A stretch of DNA of 48,254 nt, from the NCBI GenBank assembly GCA_021648145.1, contig JAKITI010000019.1, forward strand, positions 1 through 48,254, read 5' to 3'. The notes under the pieces are model-generated. The model worked only from the letters and a program-made list of their open reading frames with translations. It made no database searches and was not told the DNA's origin. The first letter of the stretch is position 1; each line of letters starts with the position of its first letter. A program made the position numbers and the translations under genes. This DNA comes from Gammaproteobacteria bacterium. GTDB taxonomy: Bacteria > Pseudomonadota > Gammaproteobacteria > JAADGQ01. This document shows, one piece after another, positions 26,901 to 34,669 of the stretch.

Positions 26901-27529
26901 ACCCTGTCAGTCGTGATGCCTCGCGGGAAATTACCCTGAATGATTTCGGCCAATTTTTTGGTCCTGCTGGGGTGATGGAGAGTTTTTATAACGATTACCT
27001 AGCTGAGTTTGTGGATACTTCCAAGGTGCCTTGGCAATGGCGAAGTGTGAGTGGTATTGATGCCGGAGTGTTAGAGCAATTCAGGCGAGCCGATGTGATA
27101 CGCCAGACTTTTTTCCAGGGCGCAGGGCAAGTGCCCAGTGTTCGCTTTGAACTTAAACCCATCAACATGGATCAAGATATTACCCGGTTTTTACTGGATT
27201 TAGATGGCCAGAAGGTGACCTATAGCCACGGCCCAGTGCGATTAACGCCGCTGCAATGGCCAGGCTCAGGGGGGAGCAATCAAGTGCAGCTTCAGTTGTT
27301 ACCTGTACTTAATAATGGCCTCTCTTCAAGTGCACGGGAGTTAGGGGCTTGGGCATGGTTTCGGGTACTTGATAACGCTAACATTCAACCAACATCACGG
27401 CCTGAACGTTATCGTGTGACCTTTGAGCTTGGTGGGCGTAAAGCACGTTATGAGCTTCACGCCAGCAGTACCTACAACCCGTTTCGTTTAAAAGAATTAT
27501 CGAAGTTCCGTTGCCCTGAACGGCTATAA
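23963..27529 (+). CDS. tssM: T6SS inner-membrane protein TssM (IcmF)
   Basis: TssM of 1188 residues. Two N-terminal membrane helices (about 12-36 and 48-66) and a third near 448-470 bracket a cytoplasmic domain with an intact Walker A GPPGSGKT at 134-141 and DTAGRY. So this is an NTPase-type TssM. The large periplasmic part follows, and its C-terminal region should contact TssJ. It shares one base with the next gene (TAATG). Confidence 0.95.
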   Translation: MKKIFNFFTQRWVVSLLGVIALSLIIWYIGPLIAIAGKIPLESEFSRLIMVVVVIALWAGHLAFRKIKSALAGKQLMAGISQAATKDAPDYGAEEVAQLKARFEEAIEVLKQSRRGKGRKATSLYDLPWYVIIGPPGSGKTTALANSGLEFPLADRFGDKALQGVGGTRNCDWWFSNDAVLLDTAGRYVTQDSQAEVDSAAWTGFLDLLKKYRRRRPINGVMVAISISDLMVQNEYERKLHVTAIKQRIHELYQHFGMRFPVYVLLTKCDLIAGFMEFFDDLGREEREQVWGMTFPLEEQADGSAVEHFAREFDGLLQRINERLVGRLSQERDNQRRTLIYGFPQQFSAVKETFDLFLKDIFRPSRFDEPVMLRGVYFTSGTQEGTPIDRVMGRLARSFGLNQQAIPSFGGQNRAYFITDFLKKVMIPEAQIAGTNQRLERHRVWLQDGAYAIAAGLTALCVVAWVVSYSQNQAYIEDVAVQVAEAQASVEALDASHRDPVLVLPTLNTVRAMTTGLDVNDGGEPWSMGFGLYQGERLGVKARAAYQRLLNTTFLPRLILRLEAQLKSATDNPDYLFEGLKVYLMLREQSQFDAETIAAWISLDWDQNQPRDFTEVHMQQMNDHLQTLLAAGSPVLPLALDEKLIADTREILRQVPLAERTYGRLKRANLGRSGIAPFRLTEAGGVDTPVMLSRRSGQPLNAGIDGFFTYAGFHELFLPQSETLSTEIAAERWVIGEEDGLMKDAQAQTLLNEEVHRLYQKEYIDRWEALLADVKLAPVTNINRGVEILNVMSGPNSPLRQILLAVSKETRLTRTFANDSGLIDEAAGRIDSLKKRLTRVIGLDEIPNVFDEVNESPGQLVEDHFARLNSLVMPREDGTMPIDETLMGLNELYIYLDSIASAADRGQAAMNAVKGNDALSNIVQKLKIKAKRQPELVGRLMMTAASSSKNLTVGGVRSYLNTMWQSNPLSFCRRAINDRYPVSRDASREITLNDFGQFFGPAGVMESFYNDYLAEFVDTSKVPWQWRSVSGIDAGVLEQFRRADVIRQTFFQGAGQVPSVRFELKPINMDQDITRFLLDLDGQKVTYSHGPVRLTPLQWPGSGGSNQVQLQLLPVLNNGLSSSARELGAWAWFRVLDNANIQPTSRPERYRVTFELGGRKARYELHASSTYNPFRLKELSKFRCPERL

Positions 27530-29115
27530 TGCAAAGGCAGATAAGAATATTGGACAGTCAGCAAACAGAGCGTTTATTTCAAAGCGGTTATCATGGCAAA
27601 ATTCCTGGTCGGGGTGATTTTGTCTACAACGGTTTGCCACGTGATTTTATTGAACCGTGGGATGCTTGGTTGCAAGGCGCTATTTCCAATAGTCGCAATC
27701 GTTTGATGGATCAATGGCTGCAGACCTATCTGACTAGTCCAATTTGGCGTTATTACCTCGCCCCAGGGCTTTGCGGAAAACATGCTTGGGCCGGAGTGGT
27801 GATGCCCAGTGTGGACAAGGTGGGGCGTTACTTTCCGTTCACCGTGGCGTGCTCATTGCCTGCTGACTTTAATCCCTTTGATCTCATGGCGGAGCAGGGC
27901 AAGTGGTTTGTTGAGGTCGAGGAGCTTATGCTGGCTTTGCTGGATGAGAACCAGCCGAGCCTTGCTGGGTTCGATCAAAAAATTGAACTGCTAAATCAAC
28001 ATTTTGACGAGCAGTTTTATATGGATAAAAATTTGTCGGGGGTCGGGTCGGGGCCACTTTGGCGGCTGCCTTTAAGTGCTATTGATGAGGCGGCTATGAG
28101 TTGTTCTGAGTTATCAAAACAGATGTTATCCGTACGTTTTAGCACCTACAGCCTTTGGTGGAGTGATGGCTCGGAACAAGTAACACCAAGCTTGTTAGTC
28201 TCTGCCGGTTTGCCGGCTGGCGAGAGCTTCACTGCAATGATTGATGGTCAATGGGCCGCGACTGCTTGGGAGTCGTGGCCATCTCCGAGCCACAAACCTG
28301 AGGTGAATATTGACAAATATTTGAGCACTGATTTATCGGTTGATCAATTAATTAGTCAATTATTGGTGGCTGATGAGGTGGGGAAAAAGCTGACGCCATT
28401 ATCCTGGAAGTCCAATGCCATGACTCATGTGGGGCGGGTGCGTAACGCCAATGAAGATGCCTGCCTTGAGCTTCCGGTACGAGGCATGTGGGTGGTTGCC
28501 GATGGCATGGGCGGACATGCCGCAGGTGAGCTGGCCAGTAATATGGTGGTTGATGATTTAAGTCGTATTGAAAGCTCAGGAACACTCGGTGAATTTGTTG
28601 ATGATGTGAAAACTTGCTTGGACTCGGTGAATCAAAAATTAATGGAAAAAGCGCATGAAAAAGCCGTGTCCGTGATTGGTTGTACGGTTGTTGTCTTGGT
28701 CATGATAGGCCGGCGAGCAGCCTTTTTATGGGCGGGAGACAGTCGCATTTATCTGAGCCGCGAGGGTGAATTACAGCAATTAACACAGGATCATAGTTAT
28801 GACCCTGTGGAGCGACTTGGCTGTGGTGGTGATGTAAACGTTTCAAATATCGTCACACGAGCCGTAGGGGCGGGTAGTGAACTTGATTTAGAGGTGGGCT
28901 ACGTTGACTTAAAAGCAGGAGATTGCTTTCTACTTTGCAGTGATGGGCTGAATAAGGAAGTGACTGATATTGAAATAGCCGAGTCAATGTGCGGTAAAAA
29001 TGTTTTAGCCGCCACACATCAGTTGATTGATCTCTCGTTAGAGCGCGGTGCGCGAGATAATGTGACGGTCGTCACGGTTCAAATTTCTGCGACAGATGAG
29101 AATAGAAAGGTGTGA
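27529..29115 (+). CDS. tagF-pppA: TagF-PppA fusion: T6SS repressor domain plus PP2C phosphatase
   Basis: Single protein of 528 residues. The N-terminal TagF (DUF2094) domain (about 15-230) starts with YHGKIPGRGDFV. The C-terminal PP2C phosphatase (about 285-525) has RNANEDA, VVADGMGGHAAGE, GDSRIYL, LLCSDGLN and ARDNVTVV, all metal-binding aspartates present. In other systems TagF represses T6SS and PppA dephosphorylates the FHA protein; fusions of the two are known in some bacteria, for example Agrobacterium. It would oppose PpkA. It sits inside the core operon, so the off-switch is made with the machine. Confidence 0.92.
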   Translation: MQRQIRILDSQQTERLFQSGYHGKIPGRGDFVYNGLPRDFIEPWDAWLQGAISNSRNRLMDQWLQTYLTSPIWRYYLAPGLCGKHAWAGVVMPSVDKVGRYFPFTVACSLPADFNPFDLMAEQGKWFVEVEELMLALLDENQPSLAGFDQKIELLNQHFDEQFYMDKNLSGVGSGPLWRLPLSAIDEAAMSCSELSKQMLSVRFSTYSLWWSDGSEQVTPSLLVSAGLPAGESFTAMIDGQWAATAWESWPSPSHKPEVNIDKYLSTDLSVDQLISQLLVADEVGKKLTPLSWKSNAMTHVGRVRNANEDACLELPVRGMWVVADGMGGHAAGELASNMVVDDLSRIESSGTLGEFVDDVKTCLDSVNQKLMEKAHEKAVSVIGCTVVVLVMIGRRAAFLWAGDSRIYLSREGELQQLTQDHSYDPVERLGCGGDVNVSNIVTRAVGAGSELDLEVGYVDLKAGDCFLLCSDGLNKEVTDIEIAESMCGKNVLAATHQLIDLSLERGARDNVTVVTVQISATDENRKV

Positions 29116-29117
29116 AT

Positions 29118-30170
29118 ATGTCACCAATTAATATTGAAAAATTATTAGAAAAAATATCCGAAGAAGCGCCGTGTGGTGAGTCTCTTGAATACGACCCTGC
29201 CTTACAGGCGCTTGAGAGTGCTGCGACGGCTAAATCCGCACAAGAATTTGGTGACACCGTTGTGCCAGCCGAAGAGCCCAACTGGGGCAAAGTCAAAATG
29301 CTTGCAATAGAAATTTTATTGCGAACAAAGGATTTGCACATTGTTACCACTCATCTTGCACGTGCGCTTGTTTATACGGATGGTTTTACAGGATGTACTC
29401 AGGCTTTGTCACTGGTTCGCGGTTATATCGAACAATATTGGAGTACGGTGCACCCACAGCTCGACCCTGATGATAATCTTGATCCCATTAGTCGCATTAA
29501 TGCGATTAATGCATTGAGTGACCCACAAACGATTATCCAGTCATTGAGACGTTCGCCTCTCGTGGCGGCTCAAGGCATTGGGGTTTTTAGTCTTCGTGAT
29601 ATGGACATTGCATCAGGAAAAATTACTTTGCCGAAAGGTGAGGAGGGCACACCGCCAACACAGGCGCTTATTGATGGTGCGCTCATAGACAGCTCCCGGG
29701 ATGAGCTGCAAAAAACTGCAGCGGCGATTAATGAAAGTTTGGAGTCTGTCAAACAAATTAAAACCTTGTTGATGGCTTTGGTCGGAATGGAGATCGCGCC
29801 ACAGTTGAAAGAATTATCCACTGAGTTAACATATGCACAGTCCGTGATAGAAAAAGAGTTGTCACGACGAGGGTTTACTGAAGAGAGTATGATTGAGCCG
29901 GGTGCAGAAGCGAATGATGTTGGTATGGTACAAACAAATACAAAAACACGCTTGGCTGGCGAAGTTAATAGTCGCACTGATGTAGCACAAATGCTGGATA
30001 AAATTTGTGCTTACTACAGTCGTCAGGAACCCTCAAGCCCAGTGCCCTTGTTGCTGCAACGAACGAAGCGTTTAGTGTCAATGGATTTTATGGAAATTGT
30101 TAAAGACCTTGCCTCTGATGGAGTGCAACAAGTGGAGAAAGTTATGGGTGTTGATGAGAAAAAAAAATAA
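29118..30170 (+). CDS. tssA: T6SS cap/baseplate protein TssA
   Basis: TssA of 350 residues with the ImpA N-terminal domain (about 8-125: GESLEYDP, EPNWGKV) and the C-terminal motif VSMDFMEIVKDLASDG. I chose ATG 29118 because AAAGG lies seven bases before it; a GTG at 29112 is too close. TssA helps prime and extend the sheath-tube. A TagJ protein is also encoded in this cluster. Two separate pieces of this gene recur, joined, at 34481-34669. Confidence 0.9.
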   Translation: MSPINIEKLLEKISEEAPCGESLEYDPALQALESAATAKSAQEFGDTVVPAEEPNWGKVKMLAIEILLRTKDLHIVTTHLARALVYTDGFTGCTQALSLVRGYIEQYWSTVHPQLDPDDNLDPISRINAINALSDPQTIIQSLRRSPLVAAQGIGVFSLRDMDIASGKITLPKGEEGTPPTQALIDGALIDSSRDELQKTAAAINESLESVKQIKTLLMALVGMEIAPQLKELSTELTYAQSVIEKELSRRGFTEESMIEPGAEANDVGMVQTNTKTRLAGEVNSRTDVAQMLDKICAYYSRQEPSSPVPLLLQRTKRLVSMDFMEIVKDLASDGVQQVEKVMGVDEKKK

Positions 30171-30235
30171 ATTTGAGCAGTGCTATCTAAATTCTATTAA
30201 ATACTTAACAAGATCAGCTTAAGAGGGGTAACATC

Positions 30236-30763
30236 ATGGCAAAACAAAGTAGTCAGAAATTTATTTCACGCAATAGGGCACCACGAGTGCAAATTGAATA
30301 TGACGTTGAAGTTTATGGTGCTGAAAAAAAGGTTCAAGTCCCCTTTGTAATGGGGGTGATGGCTGATTTATCGGGCACTCCAAAAGAGGCGCTTGAGCCG
30401 GTTTCTGACCGTAAAGCACTTGAGGTTGATATGGATAATTTCGATGGTCGGCTCAAGTCGATGAACCCCCGTGTTGCTTTCTCTGTGCCTAATACTTTAA
30501 CGGGGGAGGGAAACATTGATGTGGATATCTCTTTTGAAAGTATGGATGATTTTTCACCCGCTGCTATCGCGAGAAAGGTTGATTCACTGAGTAAACTGAT
30601 GGATGCGCGTTCACAGCTTTCTAATTTAGTGACCTATATGGATGGGAAATCAGGCGCGGAGGAACTGGTTGCACAGGCGATCAATGATCCCGAATTGATG
30701 AAAGCACTGGTTTCTGCGGCCAAGCCAGCAGATGATGAATCAGAAACTAAAGAGGTGTCATAA
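30236..30763 (+). CDS. tssB: T6SS sheath small subunit TssB (copy 1)
   Basis: Contractile sheath subunit VipA/TssB of 175 residues. The family segments RNRAPRVQIEYDVE, PFVMGVMADLSG and FDGRLKSMNPRV are present. Ribosome site AAGAGGGG precedes ATG 30236. It pairs with TssC from the next gene, two bases downstream. The encoded protein is identical to that of copy 2 at 34735-35262. Confidence 0.95.
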   Translation: MAKQSSQKFISRNRAPRVQIEYDVEVYGAEKKVQVPFVMGVMADLSGTPKEALEPVSDRKALEVDMDNFDGRLKSMNPRVAFSVPNTLTGEGNIDVDISFESMDDFSPAAIARKVDSLSKLMDARSQLSNLVTYMDGKSGAEELVAQAINDPELMKALVSAAKPADDESETKEVS

Positions 30764-30765
30764 TT

Positions 30766-32259
30766 ATGGCTGAATCAGAAAAGTCAGGTGTACAAGAAGA
30801 GGTAACAGAAGTACTCGAACCAAATGTTTTTGGTGATTTGTTGCAAAAACAGTTCAAGCCTAAATCAGATCGGGCTAAAGAGGCCGTTGAAAATGCGGTG
30901 ACAACATTAGCAGAGTATGTGCTTAAAGATACCACATTGGTATCAGATGAAGCTGTGAATACCATTAGCGCGATTATAGCCGAAATTGATAAAAAGCTAA
31001 CGGATCAAATTAATCTCATTATTCATCAAGAAGAGTTTCAAAAATTAGAAGGTGCATGGCGAGGGCTTCATTATCTCGTTAACAATACCGAAACCGATGA
31101 GATGCTCAAAATTCGAGTAATGAATATCTCTAAAAAAGAGTTAGGGAAAACACTCAAAAAGTACAAAGGCACTGCCTGGGATCAAAGCCCAATCTTCAAA
31201 AAAATGTATGAAGAGGAGTATGGGCAGTTTGGTGGCGAACCTTATGGCTGTATCGTCGGTGATTATCACTTTGACCACAGTCCGCCCGATGTCGAATTAT
31301 TAAATAGTATGGCGCAAGTGGCTGCTGCGGCTCATGCACCTTTTATTACTGGAGCTGCGCCGACATTAATGCAGATGGACTCCTGGCAAGAGTTAACCAA
31401 CCCAAGGGATTTGACCAAAATTTTTACCACGCCTGAGTACGCTGGATGGCGCTCATTGAGAGAGTCTGATGATTCTCGCTATATTGGTTTGGCCATGCCA
31501 CGGTTTTTATCACGCCTGCCTTACGGCACAAAAACAGACCCTGTGGAAGATTTTGATTTCGAAGAAGATACGGAGGGCGCAGACTCCAGTAGCTACACCT
31601 GGTCTAACGCAGCCTATGCCATGGCGGTGAATATTAATCGATCATTTAAAGAGTATGGCTGGTGTTCACGTATTCGCGGCATTGAGTCAGGAGGCGCGGT
31701 TGAGGGGCTGCCTGTCCACACCTTTCCTACGGATGATGGCGGCGTGGATATGAAATGCCCGACAGAAATTGCGATCAGTGATCGACGTGAAGCTGAGTTG
31801 GCAAAAAACGGTTTTATGCCTTTAATTCATCGTAAGAATTCTGATGTTGCGGCTTTTATTGGTGCACAGTCGTTACAGAGCACTATGGAATATGATGATC
31901 CTGATGCAACGGCGAATGCCCGATTAGCCGCTCGGCTGCCTTACCTGTTTGCGACCTGTCGTTTTGCACACTATTTGAAATGTATTGTGCGTGACAAAAT
32001 TGGTTCATTCAAAGAGCGTGATGATATGCAGCGCTGGTTACAAAAGTGGATCATGCAATATGTGGATGGCGACCCTCAAAATTCAAGTGAAACAACGAAA
32101 GCGAAAAAACCTCTGGCAGCGGCTGAAGTTGTCGTTGAGGAGGTGGAAGGGAATCCAGGGTATTACGCGGCGAAGTTTTATCTACGGCCACACTATCAGC
32201 TGGAAGGACTGACAGTGTCGCTCCGCCTCGTTTCAAAACTTCCTTCCGTGAAGAGCTAA
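30766..32259 (+). CDS. tssC: T6SS sheath large subunit TssC (copy 1, intact)
   Basis: Sheath large subunit VipB/TssC of 497 residues, full length. Conserved segments include KLEGAWRGLHYLV, IVGDYHFDHSP, SPIFKKMYEEEYG and the C-terminal FYLRPHYQLEGLTVSLRLVSKLP. The only intact tssC in the window: the second copy has a stop at codon 50. Sheath formation should therefore depend on this copy. Confidence 0.96.
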   Translation: MAESEKSGVQEEVTEVLEPNVFGDLLQKQFKPKSDRAKEAVENAVTTLAEYVLKDTTLVSDEAVNTISAIIAEIDKKLTDQINLIIHQEEFQKLEGAWRGLHYLVNNTETDEMLKIRVMNISKKELGKTLKKYKGTAWDQSPIFKKMYEEEYGQFGGEPYGCIVGDYHFDHSPPDVELLNSMAQVAAAAHAPFITGAAPTLMQMDSWQELTNPRDLTKIFTTPEYAGWRSLRESDDSRYIGLAMPRFLSRLPYGTKTDPVEDFDFEEDTEGADSSSYTWSNAAYAMAVNINRSFKEYGWCSRIRGIESGGAVEGLPVHTFPTDDGGVDMKCPTEIAISDRREAELAKNGFMPLIHRKNSDVAAFIGAQSLQSTMEYDDPDATANARLAARLPYLFATCRFAHYLKCIVRDKIGSFKERDDMQRWLQKWIMQYVDGDPQNSSETTKAKKPLAAAEVVVEEVEGNPGYYAAKFYLRPHYQLEGLTVSLRLVSKLPSVKS

Positions 32260-32300
32260 TAAAGCTCATTTTTTTAATAATAATATAAGAGGATTTAATA

Positions 32301-32786
32301 ATGGCTAGTGATATGTTTTTGGATTTGGGCAGCACCATCAAAGGTGAATCTAAGGATGCAGCTTATGAGGGTAAAATTGATATTCTCGGATGGGATTGGG
32401 GAATGAGCCAAACAGGCAGCTCTCATACAGGAGGTGGCGCTGGAACAGGAAAAGTGAGTATCCAGGATATTACCATTTCTAAGTATGTCGATAGCTCTAG
32501 TGCTAATTTTATGCTGTATTGCGCTGCAGGAAAGCACTTTGAAGAAGGGAAAATTGTTTGTCGTAAAGCGGGAGATGATCCTCTTGAGTATCTGGTGATT
32601 AACATGAAGAAAATCATGGTGACCAGTGTTTCTACAGGTGGATCTCCAGGCGAAGAACGATTAACTGAAACTGTTAACCTCAGCTTTGCTGAAGTTGAGG
32701 TTGAATATACAGCACAAGAAGATCAAGGTGCGGGTGAAGCCGGCATCGTGTTTGGTTGGAATATAGAGCAGAACATCAAACTGTGA
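32301..32786 (+). CDS. hcp: T6SS tube protein Hcp (TssD, copy 1)
   Basis: Hcp of 161 residues, forming the inner tube and chaperoning small effectors. The start MASDMFLDLG and the body fit the PF05638 family. It differs from copy 2 by three residues in one surface-type loop region (GWDWGMSQTG...GGAG versus GWSWGMAQTG...GGSG). AAGAGGA lies upstream of ATG 32301. A stem-loop follows the stop, probably protecting the abundant hcp message. Confidence 0.94.
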   Translation: MASDMFLDLGSTIKGESKDAAYEGKIDILGWDWGMSQTGSSHTGGGAGTGKVSIQDITISKYVDSSSANFMLYCAAGKHFEEGKIVCRKAGDDPLEYLVINMKKIMVTSVSTGGSPGEERLTETVNLSFAEVEVEYTAQEDQGAGEAGIVFGWNIEQNIKL

Positions 32787-32806
32787 TGTTGTAAATAAAA
32801 GTCGTG

Positions 32807-32825
32807 GGTGGGGGCGTCCCCCACC
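32807..32825 (+). terminator. Stem-loop after hcp copy 1
   Basis: GGTGGGGG (32807-32814), loop CGT, CCCCCACC (32818-32825), with a short T5 run ten bases later (CTGCAGCTTTTT). It could terminate or attenuate transcription after hcp, or protect the 3' end of the mRNA. Confidence 0.6.
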
Positions 32826-32874
32826 TGCAGCTTTTTATATATAGATGTTAGGAAAATAAATCTGGAGACATAAA

Positions 32875-33312
32875 ATGATTATTAAAAAGCTAGTGGTACA
32901 TCATTCAGCTAGCGCAAAAGAAACTACAAAGAAGTCAGATATAGATACGTGGCATAAGCAGCGAGGTTTTTCTCAGATTGGATATCATAAGGTCGTCGAA
33001 AGTAATGGTAAGATTGTATCTGGTCGATCAGAAAAACACCAAGGTGCCCATGCTAAAGGTACAAACCATAATTCATTAGGAGTATGTATAGTTGGAAATT
33101 TTGAACATGAAACCCCTTCAGCAGTTCAGATAAAAAGTGTGGTTAAAGTGTTAGTTGAATGGTGTGAAAAATATAAATTAACATCTAGAAATATATATGG
33201 GCATACAAGTGTGCCGGGTGCTACTACTAAAACGAGCTGTCCTGGGAAAAATTTAATTTCTCAGCTTCCAAGTATAAAGCGTAAAGTCTCGAAAATTTTG
33301 AAAAAACCATGA
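32875..33312 (+). CDS. PGRP/Amidase_2 N-acetylmuramoyl-L-alanine amidase, candidate T6SS effector
   Basis: Stand-alone amidase domain of 145 residues in the T7-lysozyme/PGRP fold. Likely zinc ligands are His9 (VVHHSA), His110 (YGHTSVPG) and Cys122 (SCPG); the Tyr in GYHKVV and the GVCIVGNFE strand also fit. It would cleave the amide bond between MurNAc and L-Ala. It has no signal peptide, lies directly behind hcp and overlaps (ATGA) a lipoprotein gene, so it probably reaches the periplasm of rivals through Hcp. It is not one of the classical Tae1-Tae4 NlpC-like enzymes. A prophage lysozyme is the alternative, but no phage gene is nearby. Confidence 0.8.
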   Translation: MIIKKLVVHHSASAKETTKKSDIDTWHKQRGFSQIGYHKVVESNGKIVSGRSEKHQGAHAKGTNHNSLGVCIVGNFEHETPSAVQIKSVVKVLVEWCEKYKLTSRNIYGHTSVPGATTKTSCPGKNLISQLPSIKRKVSKILKKP

Positions 33313-33761
33313 AATCGTCAAAAAGTATAGTCTTATTTGCATTCATATTTCTTATGCTGGGGTGTACAACAACTGACAAGAAACATGTGGAACCTTACGG
33401 GTATTCCGTTAAATTATGGGAGAAACTTTCAATATTAGAATTATCGACAGTAATAGAAAATGCGCGGAATAATTCCGAGAGCTGGGTTTCTTATCCTTTC
33501 TTTTATCCTCAACACCTTTTTGATCTTTCTAATTTAAAAACCTATTCAGTTAATTACTTAGCACAGAGTAGCGAGTCAAATAAAAAATCGACTATTATCA
33601 TAATCCGCGATGGTTTTTTGGATGATTCTGTAAGGGGGGATATTCATGAGCTAGTGATTGAGAAAACTGAAGATCAATGGAAAATCAAGAGCGCTAAGAG
33701 AGCTTTTAGGTGTTGGAGAAATCCAGATAGTGTCTCTTACTCGGTAGAAAAGTGTCCTTAA
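33309..33761 (+). CDS. Lipoprotein, candidate immunity protein to the PGRP amidase
   Basis: Protein of 150 residues. Its signal peptide ends in lipobox MLGC (C19). The mature part is small, mixed and not recognised, with a Cys pair (FRCW, EKCP) near the C-terminus that may form a disulfide. ATGA overlap with the amidase gene and export to the periplasm fit an immunity protein for a cell-wall-targeting effector. Function is inferred from position. Confidence 0.6.
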   Translation: MKSSKSIVLFAFIFLMLGCTTTDKKHVEPYGYSVKLWEKLSILELSTVIENARNNSESWVSYPFFYPQHLFDLSNLKTYSVNYLAQSSESNKKSTIIIIRDGFLDDSVRGDIHELVIEKTEDQWKIKSAKRAFRCWRNPDSVSYSVEKCP

Positions 33762-33852
33762 ATTTCCTAACGAATAATGCAATGTCTCGAACGGGTAAAA
33801 CCAGTTATGTTGAAGTACTATTTGATAGTTTAATCATAAACGGAGTTTTTCT

Positions 33853-34203
33853 ATGATAAGATCAGAAATTCAAAGTAAAATTGAACGAAATTTTCGTAGA
33901 TCCCGTGTTGCACCTCGAAGCACGACCATTAGAGAATGGGAGAAACTAGAGCCAAAACAAATATATGAACTATTACAAAACTGTAGTTTAAACGCTCGAG
34001 CAAGTGCAAAAAAATTGATTCAGGTTATGGCTGATGGGGCATGGAGACTAAAAGCTACAGCTCATGTTTTAGGTAGTAAAAACCCTAATGATCGACTTCA
34101 TATTACAATAAAAATAGATAAAGAGAAGAAGGCACATCATCTGTACTGTCGAGAAATATCAGATAATAGAGGGCTTCAAATTACTGGAATTACTAAAGGA
34201 TAG
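33853..34203 (+). CDS. Hypothetical protein, possible orphan effector
   Basis: Protein of 116 residues, not recognised. The N-terminal half is basic and helical (RNFRRSRVAPRS, IYELLQNC). The C-terminal half looks like beta strands with HITIKI, HHLYCREI and a closing LQITGI. No signal peptide or membrane segment. A CGGAG-type ribosome site precedes ATG 33853. It lies in the effector-rich gap between the two tssBC-hcp copies and is followed by debris, so a partner gene may have been lost. A nuclease-like toxin is possible but unsupported. Confidence 0.5.
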   Translation: MIRSEIQSKIERNFRRSRVAPRSTTIREWEKLEPKQIYELLQNCSLNARASAKKLIQVMADGAWRLKATAHVLGSKNPNDRLHITIKIDKEKKAHHLYCREISDNRGLQITGITKG

Positions 34204-34480
34204 TAATCATGTTGACCTCCGATCCTGTTAATGAATATGTGAAATCTTCATATTATGTTCGATGTAGCTAACCCACGTAGAACGGAGGTCGACCCCATTA
34301 AGGGGAAATCATTATGTCTAGGAGCTTGTCCGAGAATGGAAACCGTGGCGAAGGAAATCCATTTCCCCTGAATTCAAATCATAAGTGCATAATCGTCTAA
34401 ACCCTTTTCACCGATTCCCGCGAGCTTTTCAAAAGTTTCATAAGGCGCTTGGTATCCCAAACATTTTCTGGGTCGCCTAT
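34204..34480. other. Gene-free debris region before the second tssBC-hcp block
   Basis: No intact gene. It holds a spaced inverted repeat (34211-34221 with 34283-34293), a sequence AGGAGCTTGTCCGAGAATGG near 34320 that looks like the end of a mobile element, and then an IS30 transposase tail. A truncated tssA starts at 34481. Confidence 0.6.
34211..34293. repeat. 83-bp segment with near-perfect terminal inverted repeats
   Basis: GTTGACCTCCG (34211-34221) matches the reverse complement of CGGAGGTCGAC (34283-34293) at 10 of 11 positions. The segment between has no ORF. It could be a miniature element or a structured RNA. A short CCCC-ATTA-GGGG-type hairpin follows. Confidence 0.4.
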
Positions 34481-34483
34481 TGA
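34367..34483 (-). mobile_element. IS30-family transposase 3' fragment (scar A)
   Basis: Read on the minus strand, this encodes the C-terminus of an IS30-type transposase: NRRPRKCLGYQAPYETFEKL and, after about a dozen more residues, ALMI and a stop. The motif RPRK-LG is typical of IS30 family DDE transposases. Only the last 40 or so codons remain. The left end runs into the TGAATTCAAATCATAAGTGC tail found four times in this region. The right end fuses to a tssA piece through shared TGACCCA. Confidence 0.75.
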
Positions 34484-34669
34484 CCCACAAACGATTATCC
34501 AGACATTGAGGTGTTCACCTCTCGTGGCGGCTCAAGCCCAGTGCCCTTGTTGCTGCAACGAACGAAGCGTTTAGTGTCAATGGATTTTATGGAAATTGTT
34601 AAAGACCTTGCCTCTGATGGAGTGCAACAAGTGGAGAAAGTTATGGGTGTTGATGAGAAAAAAAAATAA
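34481..34669 (+). pseudogene. Truncated and internally deleted tssA copy
   Basis: Two pieces of tssA are fused: 34481-34536 matches 29519-29574, and 34531-34669 matches 30032-30170 up to the stop. The 463 bp between them are missing. The breakpoint has the six bases CTCAAG at both source sites, so the deletion looks microhomology-mediated and it shifts the frame. The first piece has several substitutions against the parent, the second none that I see. It cannot encode TssA. Confidence 0.9.

Larger units (their letters stand above)
30032..32850. repeat. Direct repeat copy 1 (tssA 3' end-tssB-tssC-hcp-hairpin)
   Basis: This 2.8-kb block recurs at 34531-37349 with a constant offset of 4499 bp, so there is no insertion or deletion between copies. 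By eye, tssB with its upstream region and most of tssC are identical. Differences cluster in the first 200 bp of tssC (about seven) and in hcp (about a dozen). Confidence 0.95.

Noticed and set aside
32875-33312. Prophage lysis amidase
   Set aside because: No holin, spanin or phage structural gene nearby; it sits between hcp and a lipoprotein gene inside the T6SS cluster.
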